NCBI RefSeq assembly: GCF_003024605.1
Contig: NZ_PYJQ01000001.1
Span: 653,001-717,000, forward strand
Origin: Rhizobium sp. JAB6
GTDB taxonomy: Bacteria > Pseudomonadota > Alphaproteobacteria > Rhizobiales > Rhizobiaceae
Length of the DNA stretch: 64,000 bases
Direction of reading: 5' to 3'
The notes beneath the pieces were generated by a model. That model saw only the letters and a list, made by a program, of their open reading frames with translations. It had not been told where the DNA came from and searched no databases. The translations under genes were made by a program, and so were the position numbers. Positions 1 through 10,196 of the stretch are shown one piece after another (the stretch's first letter is position 1; each line of letters begins with the position of its first letter).

Positions 1-129
1 CGCTCTGAAGACAGCGAACACGATGAGGATCGTGAGAAGAATGATGCCGGTCGTGCGAGCGAAGGCAGGCAGCCAGCGCGAGGCCGAACGCATCGTCAAC
101 CGCCACTTGTTATTTTTCGAAGCTCTCAT
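1..129 (-). CDS. N-terminal fragment of a membrane-anchored protein (truncated by window edge)
   Basis: The frame is open from an ATG at 129 to the window edge and gives the first 43 residues of a protein read leftward. It starts with a basic stretch (MRASKNNKWR, then RSASRW) followed by a hydrophobic segment of about 18 residues rich in I, L, V and A. That is the pattern of a signal anchor or an uncleaved inner-membrane helix. A second ATG at codon 13 is an alternative start, and neither has a strong ribosome binding site. The gene is divergent from the acetoacetyl-CoA synthetase gene and shares a 164-base intergenic region with it. Too little is present to name a family. Confidence 0.5.
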   Translation of the reverse strand, partial: MRASKNNKWRLTMRSASRWLPAFARTTGIILLTILIVFAVFRA

Positions 130-172
130 GATCCCGAGGAGACTCTTGAACTGATGGGGATAATCTGCCTGA

Positions 173-211
173 GTTTGCCGGATATAGGAAATGTTTGCCG
201 GATGCAAACAT
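173..211. promoter_or_regulatory. Operator-like palindrome with upstream direct repeat, in front of acsA2
   Basis: Bases 191-211 form a perfect inverted repeat, ATGTTTGC-N5-GCAAACAT. The 11-base word GTTTGCCGGAT occurs at 173-183 and again at 193-203, exactly 20 bases (two helical turns) apart. A TATAAT hexamer at 244-249 suits a -10 element for acsA2, which would put the palindrome just upstream of the polymerase site. The binding protein is unknown. Confidence 0.5.
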
Positions 212-293
212 CACGCACTGGCAATGCCCATGACACCGTGTTTTATAATGCGCTGCAACATCGCTAGATAGAGCGAAAAGCGGGGAGAGAAAT

Positions 294-2246
<1,953 letters not shown>

Positions 2247-2349
2247 GTTCAGCCCTAAAACTGAGGGGCAAACGATCGCCCTTATTTGGTAACCCGGCGT
2301 TAAGAAAGCTTGGTCAAAGGTAAAGCCAACTTGAGGCCGTTCGCATGAG

Positions 2350-2460
2350 CTTGAGCGGATTGGAGCCATTCTCGGCTCCCGAGACATGAAGTTCCCCGAC
2401 TCGAGCTTGCTTTCGACAGCAGAAACTCCAAAGGCAGCGCAGTTCGCTGCCTTTTTTTCG
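2350..2460 (+). ncRNA. Candidate small RNA or structured 3' UTR between acsA2 and the helicase gene
   Basis: The 351-base gap 2247-2597 has no credible ORF. It holds a perfect hairpin GGAGCC-N6-GGCTCC (2362-2379) followed by a strong intrinsic terminator (2430-2458). The terminator lies more than 180 bases past the acsA2 stop, so the segment could be an independent transcript of about 100 nt or a long acsA2 3' UTR. I found no convincing promoter. The rest of the gap (2461-2597) is the helicase leader, with nothing else I can identify. Confidence 0.3.
2430..2458 (+). terminator. Rho-independent terminator
   Basis: A ten-base-pair perfect stem, AAAGGCAGCG pairing with CGCTGCCTTT around a five-base loop, runs into a tract of eight T. 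It ends transcription from acsA2 or from the candidate small RNA before the helicase gene. Confidence 0.88.
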
Positions 2461-2597
2461 TTTCGCCCCGCATGAAAACGCGTCTGCTCTGTACATTGCG
2501 GCATTGAGCAAGTATGTGCACGCCTGAAGAAGAGGTTCGCGACGTGCGAACCACGATGATCGCCGCCTGATGGTGCGCGAAGAATTCCGAAAGACAG

Positions 2598-4511
2598 ATG
2601 ATGACTGAATTCGAAGGCATCGCTCCTGCGATTGCCCAGGCTTTGGCGAAGCGCGGGTATGAAACGCTGACGCCGGTGCAAAAGGCGATGCTCGATCCGG
2701 GCCTCGCCGGCAAGGATGCGCTTGTCTCGGCCCAGACCGGCTCGGGCAAGACGGTTGCTTTCGGCCTGGCGCTGGCGCCCGGCCTGCTCGATGGCGCGGA
2801 ACGGTTTGGTCCCGCCGGCGCGCCTCTGGCGCTGGCGATCGCGCCGACCCGCGAACTGGCGCTGCAGGTGCAGCGCGAGCTGGAATGGCTCTATGGGCTG
2901 ACCGGCGCGACGATTGCCTCCTGCGTCGGCGGCATGGACATGCGCACGGAGCGACGCACGCTCGAGCGTGGCGCCCATATCGTCGTCGGCACGCCCGGCC
3001 GTCTCTGCGATCATATCCGCCGCAACTCGCTCGACATATCCGAATTGCGCGCCGTCGTGCTCGACGAGGCCGACGAAATGCTCGATCTCGGCTTCCGCGA
3101 GGATCTGGAGTTCATTCTGGAAGCCGCACCCTCCGAACGCCGCACCCTCATGTTTTCCGCGACAGTGCCGCGCTCGATCGCCAAGCTCGCCGAAAACTAT
3201 CAGCGCGACGCCGTGCGCATCGCCACGGCTTCCGAAGCTAAGCAGCATGTAGATATCGAATATCGCGCCCTGACCGTGGTGCCGAGCGACAGGGAAAACG
3301 CCATCATCAACGTGCTGCGCTACTATGAGGCGCGCAATGCCATCGTCTTCTGCTCGACGCGCGCCGCCGTCAATCACCTGACGGCCCGCTTCAACAATCG
3401 TGGCTTTTCGGTCGTTGCACTCTCAGGCGAACTCAGCCAGAACGAGCGCACGCACGCGCTGCAGGCCATGCGCGACGGCCGCGCCCGCGTCTGCATCGCA
3501 ACCGATGTTGCCGCTCGCGGCATCGATCTGCCGGGCTTGGAATTGGTCATTCATGCCGATCTGCCGACCAATCCGGAAACGCTGCTGCATCGCAGCGGCC
3601 GCACCGGCCGCGCCGGCAACAAGGGCGTCAGCGCCATGATCGTGCCTCTCAGCGCCCGCCGGCGCACCGAGCGCCTGCTGGAAGCCGCCCGCATCCGCGC
3701 CACTTGGGCAAAGCCGCCGTCCGCCGACGAGGTGAGCCAGCGCGACGATGAGCGCCTTCTCGCCGATCCGGTCTTTACAGCGCCGCCTGCCGAAGACGAG
3801 CAGTCGATCGTCCGGCAGCTGCTGGAGCGCCATGGCGCCGAGCAGGTTGCGGCTGCGTTCCTGCGGCAGTACCGCGCCGGTCATTCCGCGCCCGAGGAAT
3901 TGCAGGACGTGCCGGCCGAGGGCGAGCGCCGGAAGCCGCGCCGGGACGATTTTCCCGTTACGCCGCGCGATGAGAGTGCAGGGCGGAATGACTTTACCGA
4001 CGGCATCTGGGTGTCCCTGTCCGTCGGACGCAAGCAAAATGCCGAGCCGCGCTGGCTGATCCCCATGCTCTGCCGCAACGGCAATCTCACCAAGCGCGAC
4101 ATCGGCGCGATCAAGATGCAGCCCGAAGAAACCTTTGTGGAGCTCTCGCCGGAGAGCGCTGAGCGCTTCCTTTCTGCCATCGGTCCGGACAAGACGCTCG
4201 AGCGCGGCATCCGCGTTAAGCCGCTCGCCGGCGCGCCGGATTTCCAGGCCAAGCGGGAAGGCGGCTTCGCGAAGAAGAAATCCTTTCCTGAGAAGGGCGC
4301 CCGTTCGAATGATGGACCCAAGCCGAAGTGGAAGTCCGACCGCAAGCCGGAGAGGGCGCATGCAGGTGAGGGCGGCGTTTCCGAGCGCTCGGAGACGAAG
4401 CCTTGGGCCAAAAAGCCCGGCAAGCCGAATTTCGCCAAGAAGGACGGCGGCCCGCCAGCAGGCAAGCCGAATTCGAGGGCCAAGCGCAAGGCTGCGCGGG
4501 CTCAGGATTAA
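2598..4511 (+). CDS. deaD: DEAD-box ATP-dependent RNA helicase (DeaD/CsdA type)
   Basis: A 637-residue ATP-dependent RNA helicase. It has the Q-motif region (GYETLTPVQ, about 20), Walker A AQTGSGKT (about 45), PTREL, DEAD (about 156), SAT (about 187) and the helicase-C motif HRSGRTGRAG (about 330). After the core comes a segment near 465-535 (DGIWVSLSVGRKQ, RDIGAIKM) resembling the DbpA/CsdA RNA-binding domain, then a very basic, disordered tail rich in K, R, P and G. Such enzymes help ribosome assembly and mRNA turnover, often in the cold. Two adjacent ATGs (2598, 2601) are possible starts and the RBS is weak. The exact subfamily (DeaD or RhlE) is less sure than the helicase call. Confidence 0.9.
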   Translation: MMTEFEGIAPAIAQALAKRGYETLTPVQKAMLDPGLAGKDALVSAQTGSGKTVAFGLALAPGLLDGAERFGPAGAPLALAIAPTRELALQVQRELEWLYGLTGATIASCVGGMDMRTERRTLERGAHIVVGTPGRLCDHIRRNSLDISELRAVVLDEADEMLDLGFREDLEFILEAAPSERRTLMFSATVPRSIAKLAENYQRDAVRIATASEAKQHVDIEYRALTVVPSDRENAIINVLRYYEARNAIVFCSTRAAVNHLTARFNNRGFSVVALSGELSQNERTHALQAMRDGRARVCIATDVAARGIDLPGLELVIHADLPTNPETLLHRSGRTGRAGNKGVSAMIVPLSARRRTERLLEAARIRATWAKPPSADEVSQRDDERLLADPVFTAPPAEDEQSIVRQLLERHGAEQVAAAFLRQYRAGHSAPEELQDVPAEGERRKPRRDDFPVTPRDESAGRNDFTDGIWVSLSVGRKQNAEPRWLIPMLCRNGNLTKRDIGAIKMQPEETFVELSPESAERFLSAIGPDKTLERGIRVKPLAGAPDFQAKREGGFAKKKSFPEKGARSNDGPKPKWKSDRKPERAHAGEGGVSERSETKPWAKKPGKPNFAKKDGGPPAGKPNSRAKRKAARAQD

Positions 4512-4526
4512 TTTCTGTCACGAGTT

Positions 4527-4546
4527 CAAGGGGCGGCGGCCCCTTG
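4527..4546. terminator. GC-rich hairpin between convergent genes
   Basis: A perfect eight-base-pair stem, CAAGGGGC-GGCG-GCCCCTTG, lies between the convergent helicase and methyltransferase genes. Neither side carries a T tract, so its terminator role is only suggested by position. Confidence 0.35.
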
Positions 4547-4595
4547 GCGCTGTCTCCGCATCTTCCGGCAAAGGGAGAGCGATATCCGACCACGG

Positions 4596-5618
4596 TTACT
4601 CGAAGAAGATCAAGCTCGACGGCGTTGGTGGTAGTGGCTTCACCCTCACATTTTGAAAACCGGCAAGCCTAGCCATCTTGACCAGGTCCTTCTGCGTGTA
4701 GGCCTCGCCTCTTGGCGTACCGGCCAGCATCTCCCATGAGAAAGCGGCCGGGAAGGGCGGCGAGACGAGATCGTCGTTCGGCACGAAGTCCACCGCAACC
4801 GCCTTGCCCTCGGCGCTCAGGCTAGCCCGGCTCTTCCTAAGCAATCCCGCGCAGGTTTCGAGGTCGAAGTGATGCAGGAAGTTCGGCAGCAGGATAAGAT
4901 CGTAGTCCGTGCCCCAGTCCACTTCGAATGCGCTGCCGGGAATGACCTCGTAGCGTTCGGCGACGCCAAATTGCTGCGCGTTTTGTTTGGCCAATTCCAG
5001 AACGGAGCCCCAATCGACCGCAACGATCTGGGCTGACGGAAAAGCCTTCGCCATCTCGATCCCGAAAAGCCCGTGCCCTGCAGCGATATCAAGTATCTTC
5101 CTTGGCTGCATGGGCAGGTTGGACATTTCTCTGGCGAGGCTGATCGCGCTGCCACCTGTGAACGCGCCCATGCCGCGAGCAAATTTTACCCAAACCGGAT
5201 TGTCCGGAGACATGTTTGCCAATCCAATGGACCCGCCGTTGCGGACATAGGAAGTCGGATCGTCCAGGATCTGCTTGAGAATTTCCGGTGCTGCCAGGAA
5301 TTCGATGGCCGCGCCCATATAGGCTGGTGAGTGCCGGTCGAGGAAAACTCGGCTGGATGGGGTCAGAGCATATCGATCGCCTGCTTTCGTGAGAAAGCCG
5401 TTTACAACGAGATAGTCGCACAGAATGCGCACGCCTCTTTCGGCTGCGTTTGTTGCGGCCGCTAAGGATGCTGCATTGCTGCCGTCACCAATCAAGGTAA
5501 AAAGATCGAGTTCTATGGCGGCTACGATGGCGGCCGTCTTTCGGCAGGCAAACATCGCATCGACTACTAGATTAGGTGAAACTTCGCCTACGTCTGCTTC
5601 TACTGCCGTCGTTGACAT
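4596..5618 (-). CDS. SAM-dependent O-methyltransferase (dimerisation + Rossmann domain)
   Basis: A 340-residue class I methyltransferase of the plant/antibiotic O-methyltransferase type. The N-terminal half looks like the winged-helix dimerisation domain. The C-terminal half has the SAM motif LDIAAGHGLFG followed by VAVDWGS, and LLPNFLHHFD, where one of the histidines may act as base. I place the start at the ATG at 5618 because AAGGGGG lies six bases upstream; an upstream ATG would add 16 residues without an RBS. It stands alone, convergent with the helicase gene, and has an operator-like repeat in its leader. Its surroundings look less GC-rich than neighbouring genes, which may hint at acquisition. 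The substrate, probably a small hydroxylated molecule, cannot be told. Confidence 0.8.
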   Translation of the reverse strand: MSTTAVEADVGEVSPNLVVDAMFACRKTAAIVAAIELDLFTLIGDGSNAASLAAATNAAERGVRILCDYLVVNGFLTKAGDRYALTPSSRVFLDRHSPAYMGAAIEFLAAPEILKQILDDPTSYVRNGGSIGLANMSPDNPVWVKFARGMGAFTGGSAISLAREMSNLPMQPRKILDIAAGHGLFGIEMAKAFPSAQIVAVDWGSVLELAKQNAQQFGVAERYEVIPGSAFEVDWGTDYDLILLPNFLHHFDLETCAGLLRKSRASLSAEGKAVAVDFVPNDDLVSPPFPAAFSWEMLAGTPRGEAYTQKDLVKMARLAGFQNVRVKPLPPTPSSLIFFE

Positions 5619-5641
5619 TGAATCCCCCTTATGTGCCCAAT

Positions 5642-5662
5642 GACCGACCGGAATAGTCGGTC
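5642..5662 (-). promoter_or_regulatory. TetR-type operator candidate upstream of the methyltransferase
   Basis: A perfect inverted repeat, GACCGAC-N7-GTCGGTC, starts 24 bases upstream of the methyltransferase ATG. The symmetry and the GACCG/CGGTC core resemble operators of TetR-family repressors. No regulator gene is adjacent. The remainder of the gap (5663-5991) is AT-richer; a CTTGAC hexamer at 5881 and a small GGGGT/ACCCC hairpin near 5919-5935 could belong to the promoter and leader of the chromate genes. Confidence 0.5.
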
Positions 5663-5991
5663 CCAAGAATGAACTATCTCACAAAAGCCGACTGATTTTA
5701 AGTTTTCCATCGATAATACTGAAAGGATACATCAGATATTCTTGACCGGTGGCGCGACCGAAGCATCAAGGCTCCCATCGTCGCTGCAGAAACTTCGCAA
5801 CAACCACGCCATTACGCACAATTTGTAAGCGGCTGCGGAAATCCGGGAAATGTCTGCATGATGCAGCACGGGTTATTCGGCTTGACATTTGAAGCGCGTC
5901 TGGCAGAAAATCGATCATGGGGTTGCGATCACCCCACGAGGCTACGGCTGAAGAATCGCGTCCGTAAAACCGAGCCAACGGAGGACGCGCT

Positions 5992-6804
5992 ATGCCGTCA
6001 TTTCTGGAAATTACACCCGACAAGCTCAATCGTATTATCGGCACGCCCAATTTGCCGATGATCATCGACGTTCGCAACGACGAGGATTTCGCTGCCGATC
6101 CCCGTCTTATCCCTGGCTCCGTCCGTCGCGACTATCGAAGGATAACCGACTGGGCGAGCGAACTAGCGGGGCCTGCCATCATTCTCTGTCAGAAAGGACA
6201 GAAACTCGCTCACGGAGTGGCCGCCCATCTGCGCGTCGTAGGAAAGGAGGCGGAGGTTCTGGAAGGCGGGTTCGAAGCGTGGCGCAGCGCGAAGTACATG
6301 CTGGTCGCCGGGGAAAAGCTGCCTCCGCGAGATGCCAAGGGACGGACGGTATGGGTAACAAGGGCGCGGCCGAAGATCGATCGCATCGCTTGCCCATGGC
6401 TGATCCGGCGCTTTATCGATCCATCAGCGATCTTCCTGTTCGTTCCCGCAACCGAAGTTGCGGCTGTCGCCGATCGCTTCATGGCAACGCCATTCGATAT
6501 CGAGGATGTCTTCTGGAGCCATCGGGGCGAGCTATGCACCTTCGATGTCATGATCGAAGAGTTCGGCCTCGGCAGCGAGCCTCTGCTTCATCTTGCAACC
6601 ATCGTTCGCGGCGCCGATACCGCCCGGCCCGACCTGGCACCTGAAGTGTCCGGCCTGCTTGCGGCCTCGCTGGGGCTTTCGCGAATGTTCAACGACGACC
6701 TGCAGCAGTTGGAAGCCGGCATGACGCTTTACGACGCCTTCTATCGTTGGTGTCGTGACGCGACGGAAGAGAGGCACAACTGGCCAAATCCGAGGAAGAT
6801 GTAA
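5992..6804 (+). CDS. chrB: Rhodanese-ChrB fusion protein (chromate resistance)
   Basis: A 270-residue protein with two parts. Residues about 5-100 form a rhodanese domain (IIDVRNDEDF, and active-site loop LCQKGQKLAHG with a single cysteine that would carry a persulfide). Residues about 118-265 match the ChrB C-terminal domain (RPKIDRIACPWLIRRFIDP, HRGELCTFDVMIEEF). The classical ChrB N-terminal regulatory part is missing and is replaced by the rhodanese domain. CGGAGGA precedes the ATG. The chromate transporter gene starts six bases after its stop, so the two are surely cotranscribed. It probably acts in the cytoplasm in chromate or sulfur-anion handling, not as a DNA-binding sensor. The symbol reflects the ChrB domain only. 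Confidence 0.82.
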   Translation: MPSFLEITPDKLNRIIGTPNLPMIIDVRNDEDFAADPRLIPGSVRRDYRRITDWASELAGPAIILCQKGQKLAHGVAAHLRVVGKEAEVLEGGFEAWRSAKYMLVAGEKLPPRDAKGRTVWVTRARPKIDRIACPWLIRRFIDPSAIFLFVPATEVAAVADRFMATPFDIEDVFWSHRGELCTFDVMIEEFGLGSEPLLHLATIVRGADTARPDLAPEVSGLLAASLGLSRMFNDDLQQLEAGMTLYDAFYRWCRDATEERHNWPNPRKM

Positions 6805-6810
6805 ACGACG

Positions 6811-8214
6811 ATGACCGATCTCGTAAAAAATGTAGCCCAGCGATCAAGCGCGGCTGATCGGGATATCGTTCCCCTCCAGGAGGCGGTCAGGGTCTGGGCC
6901 CGTGTTGCCGCCCTGAGCTTCGGCGGACCGGCGGGACAGATCGCCGTCATGCACCGTATCGTCGTCGACGAAAAGAAATGGGTGGGAGAGCACAGGTTCC
7001 TTCATGCCCTGAACTACTGCATGTTGCTGCCTGGCCCCGAAGCGCATCAGCTCGCCATCTATATCGGCTGGTTGCTGAACAGGACGCTGGGTGGGATGAT
7101 CGCCGGCATCCTGTTCGTCCTGCCGGGCTTCCTGGCAATTCTCGCACTCAGTTATGTCTATGTCCTGTTCGGGAACCTGACCTTTATCGAAGGGATGTTC
7201 TTCGGGCTCAAATGCGCCGTGCTGGCGGTCGTCATCCAGGCCGTCTTTCGTATCGGCAGTCGAGCCCTCAAGAGCAGAGCTATGGTTGCTTTGGCCGCCG
7301 CCGCCTTCGTGGCGATCTTCTTCCTGCATGTTCCGTTCCCGATCATCATCGTCGGAGCCGGACTGACCGGCTACATGGCCTCCCGGGCAGGGGTCGCTGC
7401 CTTCAAAACGGGCGGCGGCCACACGTCTGGCTCGGGGGCAATTCTGGAAGACAAGGACTCCGTTCTTGGCGAGGATATCCCTTCGCATGCCAGACCAAAC
7501 CTCGCCTGGTCTCTTAAGACGTCAGGTGCGCTGGCGGCCGCGTGGCTCATTCCGGTTGCGGCTCTCCTGATGACGGCTGGTCCAGACAATGTCTTTTCGA
7601 AAATCGGGATATTCTTCAGCGAAATGGCAATCGTCACCTTCGGAGGTGCCTATGCCGTGCTGGCATATGTCGCGCAGGAGGCCGTGCAGCAGCTGGGCTG
7701 GCTGCGTCCGGGCGAGATGCTGGATGGCTTAGGGATGGCAGAAACGACGCCTGGACCACTGATCATGGTCACGCAGTTCGTTGGTTTCCTGGCGGGCTAT
7801 CGCAACCCCGGCGCCCTCAGCCCTCTTGCGGCGGCAACTTTCGCTGCCGTGCTGACAACATGGGTCACTTTCCTGCCGAGCTTCCTTTGGATTTTCGCAG
7901 GCGCGCCCTTCATCGAGAAGATGCGCGGCAATGTGGCGCTGACCGGCGCCATGTCGGCGATAACGGCAGCCGTCGTGGGCGTCATCCTGAACCTTGCTAT
8001 TTGGTTCGGGCTCCATGTGCTGTTCCGCGAGACCACGAGCTTCACCTATGGCTTCTGGACGATGGATCTGCCTGTCCTGACCTCGCTTTCATTGCCCTCG
8101 CTGGTGCTGACCCTTTTGGCCGCCATCGCCATCTTTCGCCTGAAGATGTCGGTGATCTCGACCTTATTGGCATCTGCCGCTTTGGGGGTCGGCTGGGCGG
8201 GGTTCGTTTCCTGA
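6811..8214 (+). CDS. chrA: Chromate efflux transporter ChrA
   Basis: A 467-residue polytopic inner-membrane protein of the CHR superfamily, full-length (two-domain) type. The first CHR domain has SFGGPAGQIAVMH and LPGPEAHQLAIYIG; the second has the matching FGGAYAVLAYVAQ and TPGPLIMVTQFVGF, showing the internal duplication. It exports chromate from the cytoplasm, driven by the membrane potential. The gene sits six bases after the rhodanese-ChrB gene in an apparent two-gene operon. No chrR reductase or chrF gene is nearby. The enzyme ends 20 bases before the convergent exporter gene. Confidence 0.93.
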   Translation: MTDLVKNVAQRSSAADRDIVPLQEAVRVWARVAALSFGGPAGQIAVMHRIVVDEKKWVGEHRFLHALNYCMLLPGPEAHQLAIYIGWLLNRTLGGMIAGILFVLPGFLAILALSYVYVLFGNLTFIEGMFFGLKCAVLAVVIQAVFRIGSRALKSRAMVALAAAAFVAIFFLHVPFPIIIVGAGLTGYMASRAGVAAFKTGGGHTSGSGAILEDKDSVLGEDIPSHARPNLAWSLKTSGALAAAWLIPVAALLMTAGPDNVFSKIGIFFSEMAIVTFGGAYAVLAYVAQEAVQQLGWLRPGEMLDGLGMAETTPGPLIMVTQFVGFLAGYRNPGALSPLAAATFAAVLTTWVTFLPSFLWIFAGAPFIEKMRGNVALTGAMSAITAAVVGVILNLAIWFGLHVLFRETTSFTYGFWTMDLPVLTSLSLPSLVLTLLAAIAIFRLKMSVISTLLASAALGVGWAGFVS

Positions 8215-8234
8215 TAGCAGAGGCCTGCGCGCTC

Positions 8235-9131
8235 TCAACCACGTGAGGTCAGCCAAACGCCCACCAGCGTCACCGCCAACCCGACAAACATTGCCGTTGT
8301 CAGCGGTTCGGAAAACAGAGCCCAGGCCCATAGCATCGTCACGGGCGGGCTGAGGTAGATCGCTGCGCTGACCTGCGCGACGGGGAAGAGCCGCAGGCTG
8401 GTATAATAGACCGAATAGGCGACGAAGGTTGCGATCAGCACCAGCCATATGATGCCGATCATAAAGCCGCGCGTCATCGGCGGGGCTAGATCGCCGTGCA
8501 TCATGGCGCAGATGCCGAACAGCACCGAGCCCGTCAGGGTATGGATGCAGAGGCTTTGATGAACGGGCATATGCCCGGTCCGCCGCCGCTTGTGCAGAAC
8601 CGATGCGAAGGCAAAGATCAGCATGGACCCGACTGTCAATCCGTAGGCCCAGATCGGCGCGGAACCGAAGGTGAGGCTATCCAATGACACGATCAACACT
8701 CCTGAGACTGCGATCGCCGTTCCCAGCCATTGGCGTCCGCTCAGCCTCTCCCCCAGCAGGGGTTGGGAGAGGGCCGCGATCGCGAGCGGCAGGAGATCTG
8801 AGATCAGCGCCACCAACCCGGTCGGCACCCGCTGTTCGATCGCCAGCGCAAAGCCGCCGAGATAGAGAAAGACCGACATCACCCCGAACAGCATCTGCTC
8901 GGCGATTGCGCGCATCCGCATCCGCGGGCCGATCGAGAGAGCAAGGGGGAGCAGGATCAAACCCGACAGAAGCGTTCGCCAGAACAGGAGCAGCATGACG
9001 CTGGTCTCCCGGCTGGCATAGCGGATGCCGACGAATCCTGAGCTCCAGCTGACGATCAGCAGCGCGGCCATCAGCGGCCAAAGGAAGCGCCGCTGGTTCG
9101 GCGCGGTCCGGGAGAGGCTTTGATCGATCAT
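8235..9131 (-). CDS. EamA-family (DMT superfamily) exporter
   Basis: A 298-residue inner-membrane protein with about ten hydrophobic helices in two EamA repeats, the second around AIYLSPPVTMLWAWALFSEP, a typical EamA signature. Such proteins export amino acids, metabolites or drugs. I chose the ATG at 9131 (MIDQSLSR) because it gives the normal family length and has GAGAA upstream. The frame stays open much further upstream, but that extension runs into the divergent LysR gene and is not protein-like. It is divergent from the LysR gene at 9306, with a perfect inverted repeat in between, so it is likely the target of that regulator. Confidence 0.88.
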   Translation of the reverse strand: MIDQSLSRTAPNQRRFLWPLMAALLIVSWSSGFVGIRYASRETSVMLLLFWRTLLSGLILLPLALSIGPRMRMRAIAEQMLFGVMSVFLYLGGFALAIEQRVPTGLVALISDLLPLAIAALSQPLLGERLSGRQWLGTAIAVSGVLIVSLDSLTFGSAPIWAYGLTVGSMLIFAFASVLHKRRRTGHMPVHQSLCIHTLTGSVLFGICAMMHGDLAPPMTRGFMIGIIWLVLIATFVAYSVYYTSLRLFPVAQVSAAIYLSPPVTMLWAWALFSEPLTTAMFVGLAVTLVGVWLTSRG

Positions 9132-9208
9132 CGTGTTCTCGATTGAATGGCCGCACTGCCAGCCATAGGCGAGCGGCCGTCGGATGACACATGACAAATA
9201 TCGATCAG

Positions 9209-9239
9209 GCCATGACATTTCAGTCTCAAAGGTCATGGC
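9209..9239. promoter_or_regulatory. Inverted repeat in the EamA/LysR divergent promoter
   Basis: GCCATGAC-N15-GTCATGGC is a perfect eight-base inverted repeat midway between the two divergent genes. The word ATGACA also appears at 9184 and 9191. Spaced dyads like this are typical LysR recognition sites, so autoregulation and control of the exporter is the simple reading. Confidence 0.5.
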
Positions 9240-9305
9240 AATTTGCCAGATCCCGCTAGAAAGGGCATCCTTTATACACGACCATGACCGAGCCCAGTTT
9301 TTACC

Positions 9306-10196
9306 ATGACTGAATTGACAAGCCGACGATTGGAAATCGATGCTCTGCGTGCCCTGTGGGCGATCCGCCATCATGGCGGCATTACCCGAGCCGCCGAGGT
9401 TCTGGGCCTGTCGCAATCCGCCGTCAGCCACAAAATCAAGCGGCTGGAGACCAGCCTCGATTGCGATCTCTTGAGCCGCAAGCCCGGAGCGCCGATGTTC
9501 ACCCCTGCCGGCGAGGATTTGCTGGATTATGCCGGGCGCATCCTCGGCCTGCATGACGAGGCGCTTCTGAGCCTCTCGAAGACATCGCTCGCCGGCCGCG
9601 TCGCCCTCGGCCTGACGGAAGATACGACCTGCACCGACCTCGCCCGCATATTGGGGCGCTTCCGCCGCCTGCACCCGAATGTCTCCGTGCGCACCAAGGT
9701 CCGCATGAGCCTCATCCTTCGGGCAATGCTGGAGCGGGGAGAGCTCGACGCCGCCATTATACAGGTCTTCGCCCATGAGGTTCGCCCGACCGATCTCGTT
9801 CTCTTTCGCGAGCAGCTGCATTGGGTCAAACACCCGGATTTCGCCCTGTCGCCGGAAGGCCCGGTGCCATTTCTATCCTTCGATGACGAATGCTTCTATC
9901 GTCGATGGGCGCTCGATATCGGGCAGGATGGCGGCGTGGTGCTGGAAACCGTATTCGAATGTGCAAGCGCGGCGGGGATCGTTGCCGCCGTAACCTCCGG
10001 CCTGGGCGTGGCCTTGCTGAACGGCCGTCACTTGCAGCCCGAGATGGAGATCATCACCCAAGGCCTGCCTGTGCCGCCCGCCTTGGCCTATGTGGTCAGA
10101 CGCGGCCGAAGGGTGAGAAATCCCGCGCTCGATACGCTGGTCGGAGAGATCGAGAGCGAGATCAGCCGCTATGGGGGGCTGGCTCTGGTGAGCTAG
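9306..10196 (+). CDS. LysR-family transcriptional regulator
   Basis: A 296-residue LysR-type regulator. The N-terminal winged helix-turn-helix is clear (ALWAIRHHGGITRAAEVLGLSQSAVSHKIKRLE, residues about 15-47), followed by the linker helix and a periplasmic-binding-protein-like effector domain. The ATG at 9306 has only a poor ribosome binding site, common for low-level regulators. It is transcribed away from the EamA exporter gene and probably controls it in response to the exported compound. The effector is unknown. Confidence 0.88.
   Translation: MTELTSRRLEIDALRALWAIRHHGGITRAAEVLGLSQSAVSHKIKRLETSLDCDLLSRKPGAPMFTPAGEDLLDYAGRILGLHDEALLSLSKTSLAGRVALGLTEDTTCTDLARILGRFRRLHPNVSVRTKVRMSLILRAMLERGELDAAIIQVFAHEVRPTDLVLFREQLHWVKHPDFALSPEGPVPFLSFDDECFYRRWALDIGQDGGVVLETVFECASAAGIVAAVTSGLGVALLNGRHLQPEMEIITQGLPVPPALAYVVRRGRRVRNPALDTLVGEIESEISRYGGLALVS

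Noticed and set aside
9132..9833. N-terminal extension of the EamA exporter frame by 234 codons.
   Set aside because: It runs antisense into the LysR gene and is not membrane-like. The ATG at 9131 gives the standard EamA length.
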